A DNA stretch of 64,000 nt from positions 62,001-126,000 of the forward strand of contig NC_012785.1 in assembly GCF_000023325.1 (NCBI RefSeq), read 5' to 3'. The notes under the pieces were generated by a model, which was not told the DNA's origin, did not search any database, and saw only the letters and a list, made by a program, of their open reading frames with translations. Origin of the DNA: Kosmotoga olearia TBF 19.5.1 (GTDB lineage Bacteria > Thermotogota > Thermotogae > Petrotogales > Kosmotogaceae). Positions 27,944-35,467 of this stretch are shown one piece after another. The translations under genes and the position numbers were made by a program. How positions within the stretch are numbered: position 1 is the stretch's first letter; each line of letters starts with the position of its first letter.

Positions 27944-28710
27944 GTGTGCCCGGCATGACATACAACTATAGGGTGAAAGTCCCGAATGCGGGGAGCGAGA
28001 TAAGCATTAGCTGAGGGCAAGGGTGTCACTGGTAACGGTGAATCTGAAGGAAGCCTAAGGCAAAATCCGGAACTGAACGAAAGTGAACCAGCGTTGGCCG
28101 GTAGAGAGAGTAACCTTGCCTTACATGGGGAAGCCCGAGCTCCAACTCTACAGGTTGGGATGGCAGGATTCGGATGAAAGCTGTATGTCTTACCCGGGGA
28201 AGTCCTCACTCGTCCCAAAATGGGTAAGCCGGAACATGGGGAGACCCAAGGACTGGTGAAGCGGAGGAGGATGGCAGACGAACCCGTAGTAGTGTTGAAC
28301 CTCTCTGAAAGGAGAAGGGACTATCGCCTTGAGCGATGGGGGTAACAGGAACCGAAAGGGCCTGTTACTTGCGAAGGGGGGAAGGATTGAGGAAATGGCA
28401 CAAAGGAAAGCGAGTATAACAGGAGCCCGTAACGGAGGCTGAAATGCCGACGGTGGTCTGAAATGGCTGGGGCAGGCAAGTAATCCATTATAGGGTTGGG
28501 TATATTCCTCGAAAGGGGTAGAAAACCGATGCCTGTGTGGAAGAAGAAACCGATTCTGTTATATGCGACTTATTCTGAAGGCCATGCGGAGGTAGTATGA
28601 TGGTATTCTACCACCGTCGGAGAATCCGATACTCAATCCATGAGCCGTGTACGTTGGCCCGTACGCACGGTTCTGTGAGAGGACGGGGGGGATCCCCCCT
28701 CCTACTCGAT
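27944..28710 (+). mobile_element. ORF-less group IIC-type intron
   Basis: The 5' end GTGTGCCCGGCATG, the inner CTATAGGGTGAAAGTCCCGA, TCTTACCCGGGGAAGTC, a domain V hairpin (GAGCCGTGTACG ... CGTACGCACGGTTC, ~28,651-28,682) and a domain VI hairpin ending CCTACTCGAT match the group IIC pattern I recall for the Oceanobacillus iheyensis intron. The 767-nt length leaves no room for a reverse transcriptase. Boundaries are confirmed inside the window: GGTAAG before and CCTGACTTCGTCAGG after are joined without the intron at 27,802-27,822. It needs a protein made elsewhere to move, if it still can. Confidence 0.88.
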
Positions 28711-29091
28711 CCTGACTTCGTCAGGGGTGTGCACTCCTTCGGAGTGGGTAAAAACTGTCATTCTGAAAATCTTTAATCCAGAATCTTTTTTGAAGAATGA
28801 GATCCTGAATCAAGTCCAGGATGACGAGTCAATTCAGGCAATGATTGTGTCTATCCCTACTTTTAATAAGTAGTTATTCAGATATTTAAAGGGACCATAG
28901 AAAATTGACCCTTTACCCAAAACATGAGCAAAGAAAACCTACGCCACTATCGATTGCTCGCATTAAATAATAGCAGAGAGCCTTACACTAAATGCGTTTT
29001 CCATATGAAGTACTCAAGGGTGTAAAATCGTAATGGAATTAGGAGAGAAATGTGAAAAATCTATCGGAGGTAGATTAATTGGGGTGATGTT
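28711..29091. other. Array remainder, REP-like palindrome pair and IS21-end relic
   Basis: Hairpin CCTGAC-TTC-GTCAGG (28,711-28,725) and a following CACTCC-TTC-GGAGTG continue the array. Bases ~28,750-28,830 form a TGTCATTC ... GGATGACG element. Bases ~28,889-28,918 (GGGACCATAGAAAATTGACC) are a relic of an IS21-A right end. No gene is seen before 29,092. Confidence 0.65.
28750..28830. repeat. REP-like element, TGTCATTC to GGATGACG
   Basis: Starts CTGTCATTCTGAAAATC and ends GATCCTGAATCAAGTCCAGG with ATGACG; a second copy lies at 44,050-44,133. A half copy is at 27,729-27,756. Confidence 0.7.
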
Positions 29092-29520
29092 ATGGAAGAA
29101 AATGTGAAGTTAGAGAAAAAAGGTCCAAGCCGTTTGCTGCTGATAGCTAGAATCTGGTCGGTAGTTGTTATAGCGATTGGCGTGTTTATATTCGCCGGTT
29201 ATATCGCTAACTTTTTTACAACGGGGGTAACAGACCCTTATGCGGCTGAGAATTATCCGTTCATCGAAAACATCCCGCCATTTTTCAGCTTTATATGCAT
29301 TATTGGGCTTGCATTAGCGTGGAAGTGGAAACTCATTGGAGGCTGGATTGCCATTATTTTCAGCGCCGCAAATTATGTTATTTTTTTCATCCATTGGCCT
29401 TTAACTGAAAATATAAACTTCCTCTATGCCCCTTACGGAATAAACACTCTCTTGCTTGTTCCGGGAATATTGTTTGTCCTTTACTGGCGGAAAGCCCATA
29501 AACTGCAAAATAATTTGTAA
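29092..29520 (+). CDS. Small four-helix membrane protein of unknown function
   Basis: 142 residues with GGGGTGATGTT before ATG. Hydrophobic stretches at roughly 19-41, 64-78, 82-99 and 111-130 predict four membrane segments, with a charged N terminus (MEENVKLEKKGPSR). The third to fourth segments carry several aromatics (FIHWPLTENINFLY). I do not recognise a conserved function; small proteins of this type are annotated as DUF-family inner-membrane proteins. It stands alone between the intron region and a divergent nucleotidyltransferase gene. Confidence 0.65.
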   Translation: MEENVKLEKKGPSRLLLIARIWSVVVIAIGVFIFAGYIANFFTTGVTDPYAAENYPFIENIPPFFSFICIIGLALAWKWKLIGGWIAIIFSAANYVIFFIHWPLTENINFLYAPYGINTLLLVPGILFVLYWRKAHKLQNNL

Positions 29521-29570
29521 AGGGAGATTTGCCGCAAAATTCAGGGGCATTTTTCTTATGTCCAAAATGT

Positions 29571-30653
29571 TTATTCGACCAAATATTTTCGCTGTTTTAG
29601 GTAATTCCTGTATTCCTCCAAATTATCCATTCTTGTAATGGGAACATTGTTTTCTCCCAACAACTCTACAAGTTCTTTTTCATATCTTACTGCTGCACTT
29701 TTAAGGGGTTTAAGATTCAAAGGGTCAAATGCTCTCAGTGGTTCCAGCTTTGAAAACCTTTCTATGATGTTGCGGTCCCCTATTTTGTTAAGGCAGTATT
29801 TAACTTCATCTTGAAGCATTGCAGAAGCGCAAAAAGCGATCTCAGGCTGATTATTATCGCAAGCTGTCTCAATTTTCAGAAATGTCGATCGCAATTCTTC
29901 ATAGAAATCCTTAAATACAGATTCAAAGGAATTTTTTGAACGAAATTTCTCCTTTTCTTTCTTCAACAATCCTGCGGTCCTATCGCACAATTTTTCAAGA
30001 GCTTCTAACATTTCTTTTTTTGATTTAGCGTTAATAGCCTGATATACCAATTTTTCAAGATCTTCAGGTTGAAGTGGTAATGAGAAGACCTGTTTGAAGT
30101 TTTTCCCCCAGCCGCTTTTCAAATATGTCTGATTGATGAGCGCAACGCTTTGTAAGATGTGGGTTAAAGCATGGAATACCTCTGTTCTCTGTTCTGAGAT
30201 GTCTTTCGAATTTCTTAGATAATGCAGGATTCGATAAGTATCGTTGAATACCCGTTCAGCCTTATCCAACATGGCTTTTCGCTTTTTTGGCGTCTGATAC
30301 GACCGGATAATATCCTGCAAAGATTCCAAGCGCTCTTTGTCTTCTTCAGAGCGAACATAGAGAAGTTTGCAATCGGCAATAACCGAGACAATATTCTCAT
30401 TGAAATTCGCAATGCGTTCCGCTCGATCCCAGGAAATAGAAAAGAAGTCGATTCCGATTCCATCCAGAATGATGCAATCACTCAACTCAAAACCGCGTTC
30501 AGTAGCAGGGATAAAGAAAAGGTCGAAATCTGAATTATGATTTTGGGTTCCCTGGGCGTATGACCCGTAATAAGCGACGATTGATATATCGTCCGGATAT
30601 TCCCTCTTTATGTGATCAACAAATAGCTCTGCCATTCTCATATAGTCCACCAT
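29571..30653 (-). CDS. Nucleotidyltransferase-fold protein (Pol beta superfamily)
   Basis: 360 residues. AYYGSYAQGTQNHNSDFDLF at ~27-46 supplies the GS motif (30-31) and DxD (42-44) of NTP-transferase domain 2, with a likely third acidic residue in GIGIDFFSIS. The remainder is a helical domain (~110-330) like that of substrate-binding HEPN/aminoglycoside-nucleotidyltransferase partners. The reaction is probably transfer of a nucleotide to a small molecule or a macromolecule; the substrate cannot be read from sequence. GGGGGTGG lies 4 bases before the ATG at 30,653; ATG 30,641 also has a GGTGG. It is transcribed alone. Confidence 0.75.
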   Translation of the reverse strand: MVDYMRMAELFVDHIKREYPDDISIVAYYGSYAQGTQNHNSDFDLFFIPATERGFELSDCIILDGIGIDFFSISWDRAERIANFNENIVSVIADCKLLYVRSEEDKERLESLQDIIRSYQTPKKRKAMLDKAERVFNDTYRILHYLRNSKDISEQRTEVFHALTHILQSVALINQTYLKSGWGKNFKQVFSLPLQPEDLEKLVYQAINAKSKKEMLEALEKLCDRTAGLLKKEKEKFRSKNSFESVFKDFYEELRSTFLKIETACDNNQPEIAFCASAMLQDEVKYCLNKIGDRNIIERFSKLEPLRAFDPLNLKPLKSAAVRYEKELVELLGENNVPITRMDNLEEYRNYLKQRKYLVE

Positions 30654-30732
30654 TTAACCACCCCCATACTTCAAATATACACCACATTTATTTTTCAGCC
30701 CAATTGCAGATTTGGTGCATAAAGGTTCGGAA

Positions 30733-30893
30733 AAAAATAGGGACAGGAAAAAAATAGGGACAGACACCTTTTTCGGTGTCTGTCCCGTGTGTCTAGAAAG
30801 GCAAGTGAAAAAAATTCTTGCAGTTTTCCCGCATACGGCTTTCCTATTTGCTTTGTGCCAGAGATCGGGTGGCAATTTTATTTGACTACATAC
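30733..30893. repeat. Dispersed GGGACAGACACC element and IS21 right-end relic
   Basis: GGGACAGACACC (30,757-30,768) pairs with GGTGTCTGTCCC (30,775-30,786). Then come GTGTCTAGAAAGGCAAGTG, a half domain V relic (CAGTTTTCCCGCATACGGC) and CAATTTTATTTGACTACATAC, matching the IS21-A right end. It fills the gap between two minus-strand genes. Confidence 0.82.
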
Positions 30894-30896
30894 ACG

Positions 30897-32258
30897 CTAT
30901 ATCATATATAGAAAAAGCGATACGGGTATTATTTTTATCTCGCCGGAAAGATCGAGGGTTTTCTTAGAAAGCAATATACCTTTTCCAAATACTCGTTTTA
31001 TTGTTCTCAAGTCATCTGCATTGATTTTATTTTGGTATTTCAATTCAATAGGAATTCCATTAACGAGAAAATCTATCTCCTTTCCTTCCTTTGAATACCA
31101 GTAACCAACACCTAAAAAATCCGTGAGCCCATTTTCAAGATTTTTTCCATATCTGTACAACAAGTGAGTTCCAACAATGTTCTCAATAAGAGAGGCTTTA
31201 TCATTGGTGATTCCAAGCTTTTGTCTGAGAGTATAAAGGAGAAAGACATCATAAAAGTAAACTTTCTTTTGTTTTCTTTCTCGTGGACTGAGGGTATCTT
31301 TGTCAAGGAATTTCAAAACCGCGCACATGAAATTGTAAGCCAAAGCATTAATATATTTTTGAAAGGTTTTTGTGTCGATTTCGACTTCAGAAGCTGCCGA
31401 TTTCCAGGAAAATCTTTGAGATAATCTGCTCGAGGTAAAACCCAGAACATCCAAAAGTTTCGATCTTGATAACCCCTGTCTTTCTATATCTCCTAATAAA
31501 ATATCCCACAATGTGTCATAGTGGTTTTCAAGGTCTCCTCCTCCGGATAATGCTGCTTCTATCACAGCCGGAATCCCCCCAGAATTCAAATATTGCTCAA
31601 ACAATATCTCGGTATCTTTGCTTATAAGTCTGAGCTCGTATTCATCATCTTTTCCCAGGGAAATTATTTCGTTGACATCGTATTTTGGGGATTTCTTCCT
31701 TTCTATATTCTCAAAGAATTCAGAGAACATCATCGGCAAAAGTAAAACATCTGACTTTACATTTCCCTTTCTTCCAGGTAATCTTTCTGAAGTCCTTTTA
31801 ATGTCCCAGGCTGAAGATCCTGTTAGTACAAAGAAATCATCTGCGAAGTCAGTGTTATCTCTCAATTCCTTTATTGCTTTTTGCCAATCTTCTACCATGC
31901 TGATTTCGTCCAGAAATATGTATCTCTTCTTTTCAGATTTTGAGAATTTGAGAAAATCAAGGAGGATGTCTCTGAGAACTTTAAAATCTTTTACCGTATC
32001 AAGGGGTATATAGAGAATCGATCTTCTTTCTCCTTTTTCTATTAGCTTGCTTATTGCGATCTTTAAAAGGGTTGACTTTCCAATTTGCCGGGGTCCCCTG
32101 AGGATGTAAAGACCGTTGCTTTCAAAGTCAAAGAAACCACTGTAATTTCTTTTAAATGATGCCTGCACATAGTTTTTTAAGATTTTGTTCTTTATTTCAC
32201 TGGCATTTTTTGATAAATCCCACCATGGATTGTAAATACTTAAAAGAGAGAGATCCAT
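30897..32258 (-). CDS. AAA_14/DUF4143 family ATPase
   Basis: 453 residues from ATG 32258, behind GGTGGTGATATAT. Walker A GPRQIGKS at 55-62, Walker B YIFLDEISM near 112-118, sensor LTGSSAWDI. The C-terminal half has a winged helix and FYDVFLLYTLRQKLGITNDK, then WYSKEGKEIDFLVNGIPIELKYQ, the full D...ExK nuclease-like signature of DUF4143 (EIDFLV, IELKYQ). This is the fourth such ATPase within 12 kb but clearly a different subfamily from the others. Role unknown; a 24-bp palindrome sits 54 bases upstream of the start. Confidence 0.85.
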   Translation of the reverse strand: MDLSLLSIYNPWWDLSKNASEIKNKILKNYVQASFKRNYSGFFDFESNGLYILRGPRQIGKSTLLKIAISKLIEKGERRSILYIPLDTVKDFKVLRDILLDFLKFSKSEKKRYIFLDEISMVEDWQKAIKELRDNTDFADDFFVLTGSSAWDIKRTSERLPGRKGNVKSDVLLLPMMFSEFFENIERKKSPKYDVNEIISLGKDDEYELRLISKDTEILFEQYLNSGGIPAVIEAALSGGGDLENHYDTLWDILLGDIERQGLSRSKLLDVLGFTSSRLSQRFSWKSAASEVEIDTKTFQKYINALAYNFMCAVLKFLDKDTLSPRERKQKKVYFYDVFLLYTLRQKLGITNDKASLIENIVGTHLLYRYGKNLENGLTDFLGVGYWYSKEGKEIDFLVNGIPIELKYQNKINADDLRTIKRVFGKGILLSKKTLDLSGEIKIIPVSLFLYMI

Positions 32259-32311
32259 ATATATCACCACCAACTTGTTTATAAGGGTTTGGAATTACTT
32301 GGACTCATACT

Positions 32312-32335
32312 CCACAAATTTCCGGAAATTTGTGG
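32312..32335. promoter_or_regulatory. Perfect 24-bp palindrome upstream of the DUF4143 gene
   Basis: Half-site CCACAAATTTCC is followed directly by its reverse complement GGAAATTTGTGG. With no loop and no T-run it is unlikely to be a terminator; a dimer-binding operator is more likely. TATTAT/TATAAT boxes lie near 32,350. Confidence 0.6.
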
Positions 32336-32392
32336 ATTGGCACTCCTCTATAATACCATAATGCATACAATTTAATCCAGAACCAAGTTTAA

Positions 32393-32490
32393 AAATTAGA
32401 GACAGACTCGTGTGTCCAGAAAAGGCAAGTGCATTCGGTGGGGGACAAACCCACCAGGGCAAAAGCCAGAACTTTGTAGTTTGGTCTGCG
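32393..32490 (+). repeat. Dispersed element copy (GTCCAGAAAAGGCAAGTGC type)
   Basis: Close match to 338-415 over GTGTCCAGAAAAGGCAAGTG, then GGTGGGGGACAAACCCACC and AAAAGCCAGAACTTTGTAG. It lies between the divergent ATPase gene and the trp transporter promoter. Confidence 0.8.
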
Positions 32491-32536
32491 TCCATTTTCT
32501 TTTTCGAGTGGATTTTTTGTGAGGCAACTCGTGAGC

Positions 32537-32565
32537 TTGACTAAAAATGTAAATTTTGGTATGAT
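32537..32565 (+). promoter_or_regulatory. Promoter of the trp transporter operon
   Basis: TTGACT (32,537-32,542), 17-base spacer, TATGAT (32,560-32,565). The leader peptide ATG follows 30 bases later. Confidence 0.75.
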
Positions 32566-32594
32566 ATGTGAAAAGTATTTATGGAGGCAAGCGG

Positions 32595-32708
32595 ATGTTA
32601 AAGCTAAGAGAAAGATCAGTTTGCAGTAAAAATTCCATATTTGCTTATTATTGGTGGTTTAGGGGATTGCCCTCTTCAGGGGTTCCCCCAATACCACTTG
32701 CTACATAA
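32595..32708 (+). CDS. Leader peptide with Tyr-Tyr-Trp-Trp, attenuator control of the transporter
   Basis: 37 codons beginning ATG TTA AAG, with GGAGG 8-12 bases upstream, ending TAA 32,706-32,708. Codons 18-21 are TAT TAT TGG TGG (32,646-32,657), giving FAYYWWFRG. Tandem Trp codons are highly unlikely by chance and match the classic trp leader arrangement. Low charged tRNA-Trp (or Tyr) would stall a ribosome here. The downstream RNA contains a terminator and a competing antiterminator (next entry). The product itself is probably without function. Confidence 0.85.
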   Translation: MLKLRERSVCSKNSIFAYYWWFRGLPSSGVPPIPLAT

Positions 32709-32768
32709 TTGGGGAACTCATAAGGTAGAAGAAGAGGGCATCTGAAAAAGATGCCCTCTTTTTTTATA
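32669..32768 (+). promoter_or_regulatory. Transcription attenuator (antiterminator/terminator) before trpX
   Basis: Terminator: AAGAGGGCATCT (32,732-32,743), loop GAAAA, AGATGCCCTCTT (32,749-32,760), then a T-run. Antiterminator: GCCCTCTTC (32,669-32,677) pairs perfectly with GAAGAGGGC (32,731-32,739), destroying the terminator stem. A middle stem GGTTCCCC/GGGGAAC (32,681-32,717) also forms. A ribosome reaching the stop codon covers the 5' antiterminator arm; one stalled on the Trp codons leaves most of it free. Confidence 0.82.
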
Positions 32769-32790
32769 TAACTTTACAGGGGGTGTTTGT

Positions 32791-33756
32791 ATGAAAAGGT
32801 TTATTACCGTCGTGGTCATCCTTCTTTCAATTGTCGGTTTTGGTGTTGTCAAGATAGGTGTTACTCAGATTGTCGATCATCCAGCACTCGACGCAGTTGT
32901 AAAGGGTATGATAAGTTTTCTGGAAGAATCGGGTTTTGAAGTTGGCAAGGACATTGTATTGGATAGGCAAAGTGCTCAGGGAAGTGTGCAGAATGCGGTT
33001 GCAATAGCCAAGAAGTTTGCTTCCGAGGACATCGATATTGTTGTTGCCGTGACAACCCCCTCGGCTCAAGCATGTGCGCAGGCTATAACTGACAGGCCGG
33101 TTGTCTTTTCAGCGGTAACCGATCCTGTTGGAGCAGGATTGATCAAACAATTTGGTAAGAATGAAGGGAACATCGTTGGAATCTCTGATATGGTACCAGT
33201 TGCAACGCATTTGAAGCTCATAAGAATGGTGTTTCCCGAGGCTAAGAAGGTAGGGGTGATCTACAATCCGGGAGAAGCCAATTCTGTGACTCTGACAGAG
33301 ATTGCAAAATCAGCTGCCCCAAGTCTTGGTTTTACCATTGTCGATATTCCCGGTACAACCCCAAATGAAATGATAACAGCCCTTAACAGTATTGGACCAA
33401 GCGTTGATGTTATTTACGTTGGAACAGATAATACCGTAGCATCCTCAATTCAAGCAATTGGATCCGCTGCTATCAAGCTTAAAAAGCCGATAGTTGCTGC
33501 GGACATTTCCATAGCAAGAGGAGGAGGAATCATAGGATTTGGATTTAACTATTTTCAGGTAGGAATTGAAACCGGGCGTATAGTTTTGGCTTTGCTGAAA
33601 GGAGCAAAGCCGAGCGAGATTGAATCAAGGATTCTCGGGCCTGATTCTTTGGAGTTGTTTGTGAATTTGGATCTTGCGAAAGCACTTGGAGTGGAGATAC
33701 CAAAAGAACTTGTGGAGAGAGCCGATATAGTTGTTGAAAATGGTGTTGAGAGGTGA
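32791..33756 (+). CDS. trpX: ABC transporter substrate-binding protein, predicted tryptophan (TrpX-like)
   Basis: 321 residues. Residues 1-19 are a signal peptide (MKRFITVVVILLSIVGFGVV), with no lipobox cysteine seen. The mature protein has the two-lobe pattern of the ABC_sub_bind family (PF04392): IGVTQIVDHPALDAV, VVAVTTPSAQACAQ, VFSAVTDPVGAGL, GVIYNPGEANS, IYVGTDNTVASS and IVAADISIARGG. It binds the substrate outside the membrane and delivers it to the permease encoded next. The YYWW leader in front argues for Trp, possibly also Tyr. GTGA overlaps the permease start. Confidence 0.85.
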   Translation: MKRFITVVVILLSIVGFGVVKIGVTQIVDHPALDAVVKGMISFLEESGFEVGKDIVLDRQSAQGSVQNAVAIAKKFASEDIDIVVAVTTPSAQACAQAITDRPVVFSAVTDPVGAGLIKQFGKNEGNIVGISDMVPVATHLKLIRMVFPEAKKVGVIYNPGEANSVTLTEIAKSAAPSLGFTIVDIPGTTPNEMITALNSIGPSVDVIYVGTDNTVASSIQAIGSAAIKLKKPIVAADISIARGGGIIGFGFNYFQVGIETGRIVLALLKGAKPSEIESRILGPDSLELFVNLDLAKALGVEIPKELVERADIVVENGVER

Positions 33757-34721
33757 CAAATGTGATCTCGATTTTTGAGCAGGGGTTGCTCTTATCTATA
33801 GCCGCCATGGGTGTTTACATATCTTTTCGCATTGTTGATCTTCCTGATTTGACACCGGACGGATCCTATGTACTTGGGGGAGCCGTCGCAGTGGCACTCC
33901 TTCGTTCCGGTCATTGGTGGGTCCACTCTCTGATTCTCGCCGTTATCGCATCTGCTCTGGCAGGTGTGGTAACGGCCTTCATAACCACAAGGTTTCGTGT
34001 TAATTCTTTGCTTGCCTCAATAATGGTTATGACTGGACTCTATTCAGTCAATATTAGAGTGATGAAGGCACCGAATCTTCCGATTCCAAGGATTGACACT
34101 GGAGCAGTCATGAATTACGAGCAGATGGCAGGAAAAACTCCTTTGGACGATCTTCTGGGTAGCACTGTTGCTTCTTATCAGGGTTCAGGTGCGAAAGCGA
34201 TTTCAATACCTTTCAACGGTATTTCTGACGGAAGAGATCTATTCATTATAACTCTCTTTGCGGTAGGAGCTCTGCTGCTCATGTGGGTTTTCTTGAAAAC
34301 CGAGTTTGGAATCATGTTCAGGGGTTATGGGCGAAATCGGTTTGCTGTTAAGACACTCGGTATGAACCCTAATCTTTTTGCTTATGTCGGGTTAGCCCTG
34401 GGGAACGCATTCGCTGGTCTTTCAGGAGGTCTTTTCTCAATGTACAGTGGTTTTGCAGATGTCAATATGGGTCTTGGTATCGTTGTCATATGTCTTGCTT
34501 CCGTAATTCTTGGGGAGATACTTCTCGGTAAATTTGGCTGGATGTACGGAATGTTATGCCCACTTTTTGGAGCATTAGCGTATCAGCTCCTTCTCACTGT
34601 CGCGATGAAGTACGGCTATAAGGTGGGTTTTAAACCAACTGATATGAAGCTCCTGACAGCCGTATTTGTGGTTGTTGTCATCGCATTGAGACGCTTTAAG
34701 AAAAGTGAGGTGACAACATGA
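33753..34721 (+). CDS. trpY: ABC transporter permease (TrpY-like)
   Basis: 322 residues from GTG 33753, sharing 4 bases with the trpX stop; a GTG at 33,762 with AGAGGTGA before it is an alternative. About eight to nine hydrophobic segments are visible (for example LLLSIAAMGVYISF, LILAVIASALAGVVTAF, LFIITLFAVGALLLMWVFL, IVVICLASVILGEILL). The GLSGGLFSMYSGFADVNMG region and the FGIMFRGYGRN loop fit the branched-chain/BMP-type permease family. It forms the membrane channel, probably as a homodimer. ATGA overlap with the ATPase gene. Confidence 0.85.
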   Translation: MTNVISIFEQGLLLSIAAMGVYISFRIVDLPDLTPDGSYVLGGAVAVALLRSGHWWVHSLILAVIASALAGVVTAFITTRFRVNSLLASIMVMTGLYSVNIRVMKAPNLPIPRIDTGAVMNYEQMAGKTPLDDLLGSTVASYQGSGAKAISIPFNGISDGRDLFIITLFAVGALLLMWVFLKTEFGIMFRGYGRNRFAVKTLGMNPNLFAYVGLALGNAFAGLSGGLFSMYSGFADVNMGLGIVVICLASVILGEILLGKFGWMYGMLCPLFGALAYQLLLTVAMKYGYKVGFKPTDMKLLTAVFVVVVIALRRFKKSEVTT

Positions 34722-35467
34722 TAAGTGTGAAAAACGTTGAGGTTGTATACAATAGGGGAACGTTGGATGAAAAAACAGCGCTTAAAGGTGTGTCAATGAA
34801 AATCCTTCCAGGTGAGTTTGTAATCATAGTGGGATCAAACGGAGCGGGCAAGTCAACCCTTCTGAAGGTGATTACAGGGGAGATCAAACCACTGCGTGGG
34901 AGTTGCGAGATTATGGGTTCACCTGTTAGAGCTAATCAAATATTCAGAAAAGCGAGTATTGTGTGCCAGGATCCGAATACCGGTGTGTTTCCGAATCTGA
35001 CAATAGAGGAGAATCTCATACTAGCCAGAAGAAAAGGATCGAGAGGCTTAACATTTGGTCGAATTGACAAAAAGAGCATCGAACTTCTCAAATCCACGAA
35101 GTTGGGCTTAGAAAGTGATCTCAAGAGAAAAGCTTCGAAGCTTTCAGGTGGACAGAAGCAAGCGCTTGCCCTTGTGATGGCGGTTTCATCTGATCCTGAA
35201 CTTCTACTCCTGGACGAACACACAGCGGCACTCGATCCCAGGAGCACGGAAACCATAATGGAGCTAACAGAGAGAATAAACAAAGAACTCGGCACTACTG
35301 TAGTTATGATAACTCACGACATGGCAATAGCCGAAAACTATGGCGAGCGTGTAATAGTGATGGAAGATGGTAAAGTATCTGCTATTATTGATAAAACAAC
35401 AAGAAAGGTTGCTGCGTCAGAACTCAAGGCAATGATAGGAACGGCCGCACTGCTTGCAGCAGATTGA
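34718..35467 (+). CDS. trpZ: ABC transporter ATP-binding protein (TrpZ-like)
   Basis: 249 residues. Walker A GSNGAGKST at ~39-47, signature LSGGQKQA at ~143-150, Walker B LLLLDEHTA at ~163-171 and an H-loop TVVMITHDMA near 196. It powers the transporter from the cytoplasmic side. It is the last gene of the operon; directly after the stop the phased hairpin array begins, and no separate intrinsic terminator was found. Confidence 0.88.
   Translation: MISVKNVEVVYNRGTLDEKTALKGVSMKILPGEFVIIVGSNGAGKSTLLKVITGEIKPLRGSCEIMGSPVRANQIFRKASIVCQDPNTGVFPNLTIEENLILARRKGSRGLTFGRIDKKSIELLKSTKLGLESDLKRKASKLSGGQKQALALVMAVSSDPELLLLDEHTAALDPRSTETIMELTERINKELGTTVVMITHDMAIAENYGERVIVMEDGKVSAIIDKTTRKVAASELKAMIGTAALLAAD

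Noticed and set aside
27928-28218. ORF on the minus strand across the intron
   Set aside because: It lies in group II intron domain I, whose RNA sequence explains the conservation; the protein resembles nothing.
30222-30533. 103-codon plus-strand ORF opposite the nucleotidyltransferase gene
   Set aside because: It is a shadow of a well-supported gene with family motifs on the minus strand and has no ribosome site.
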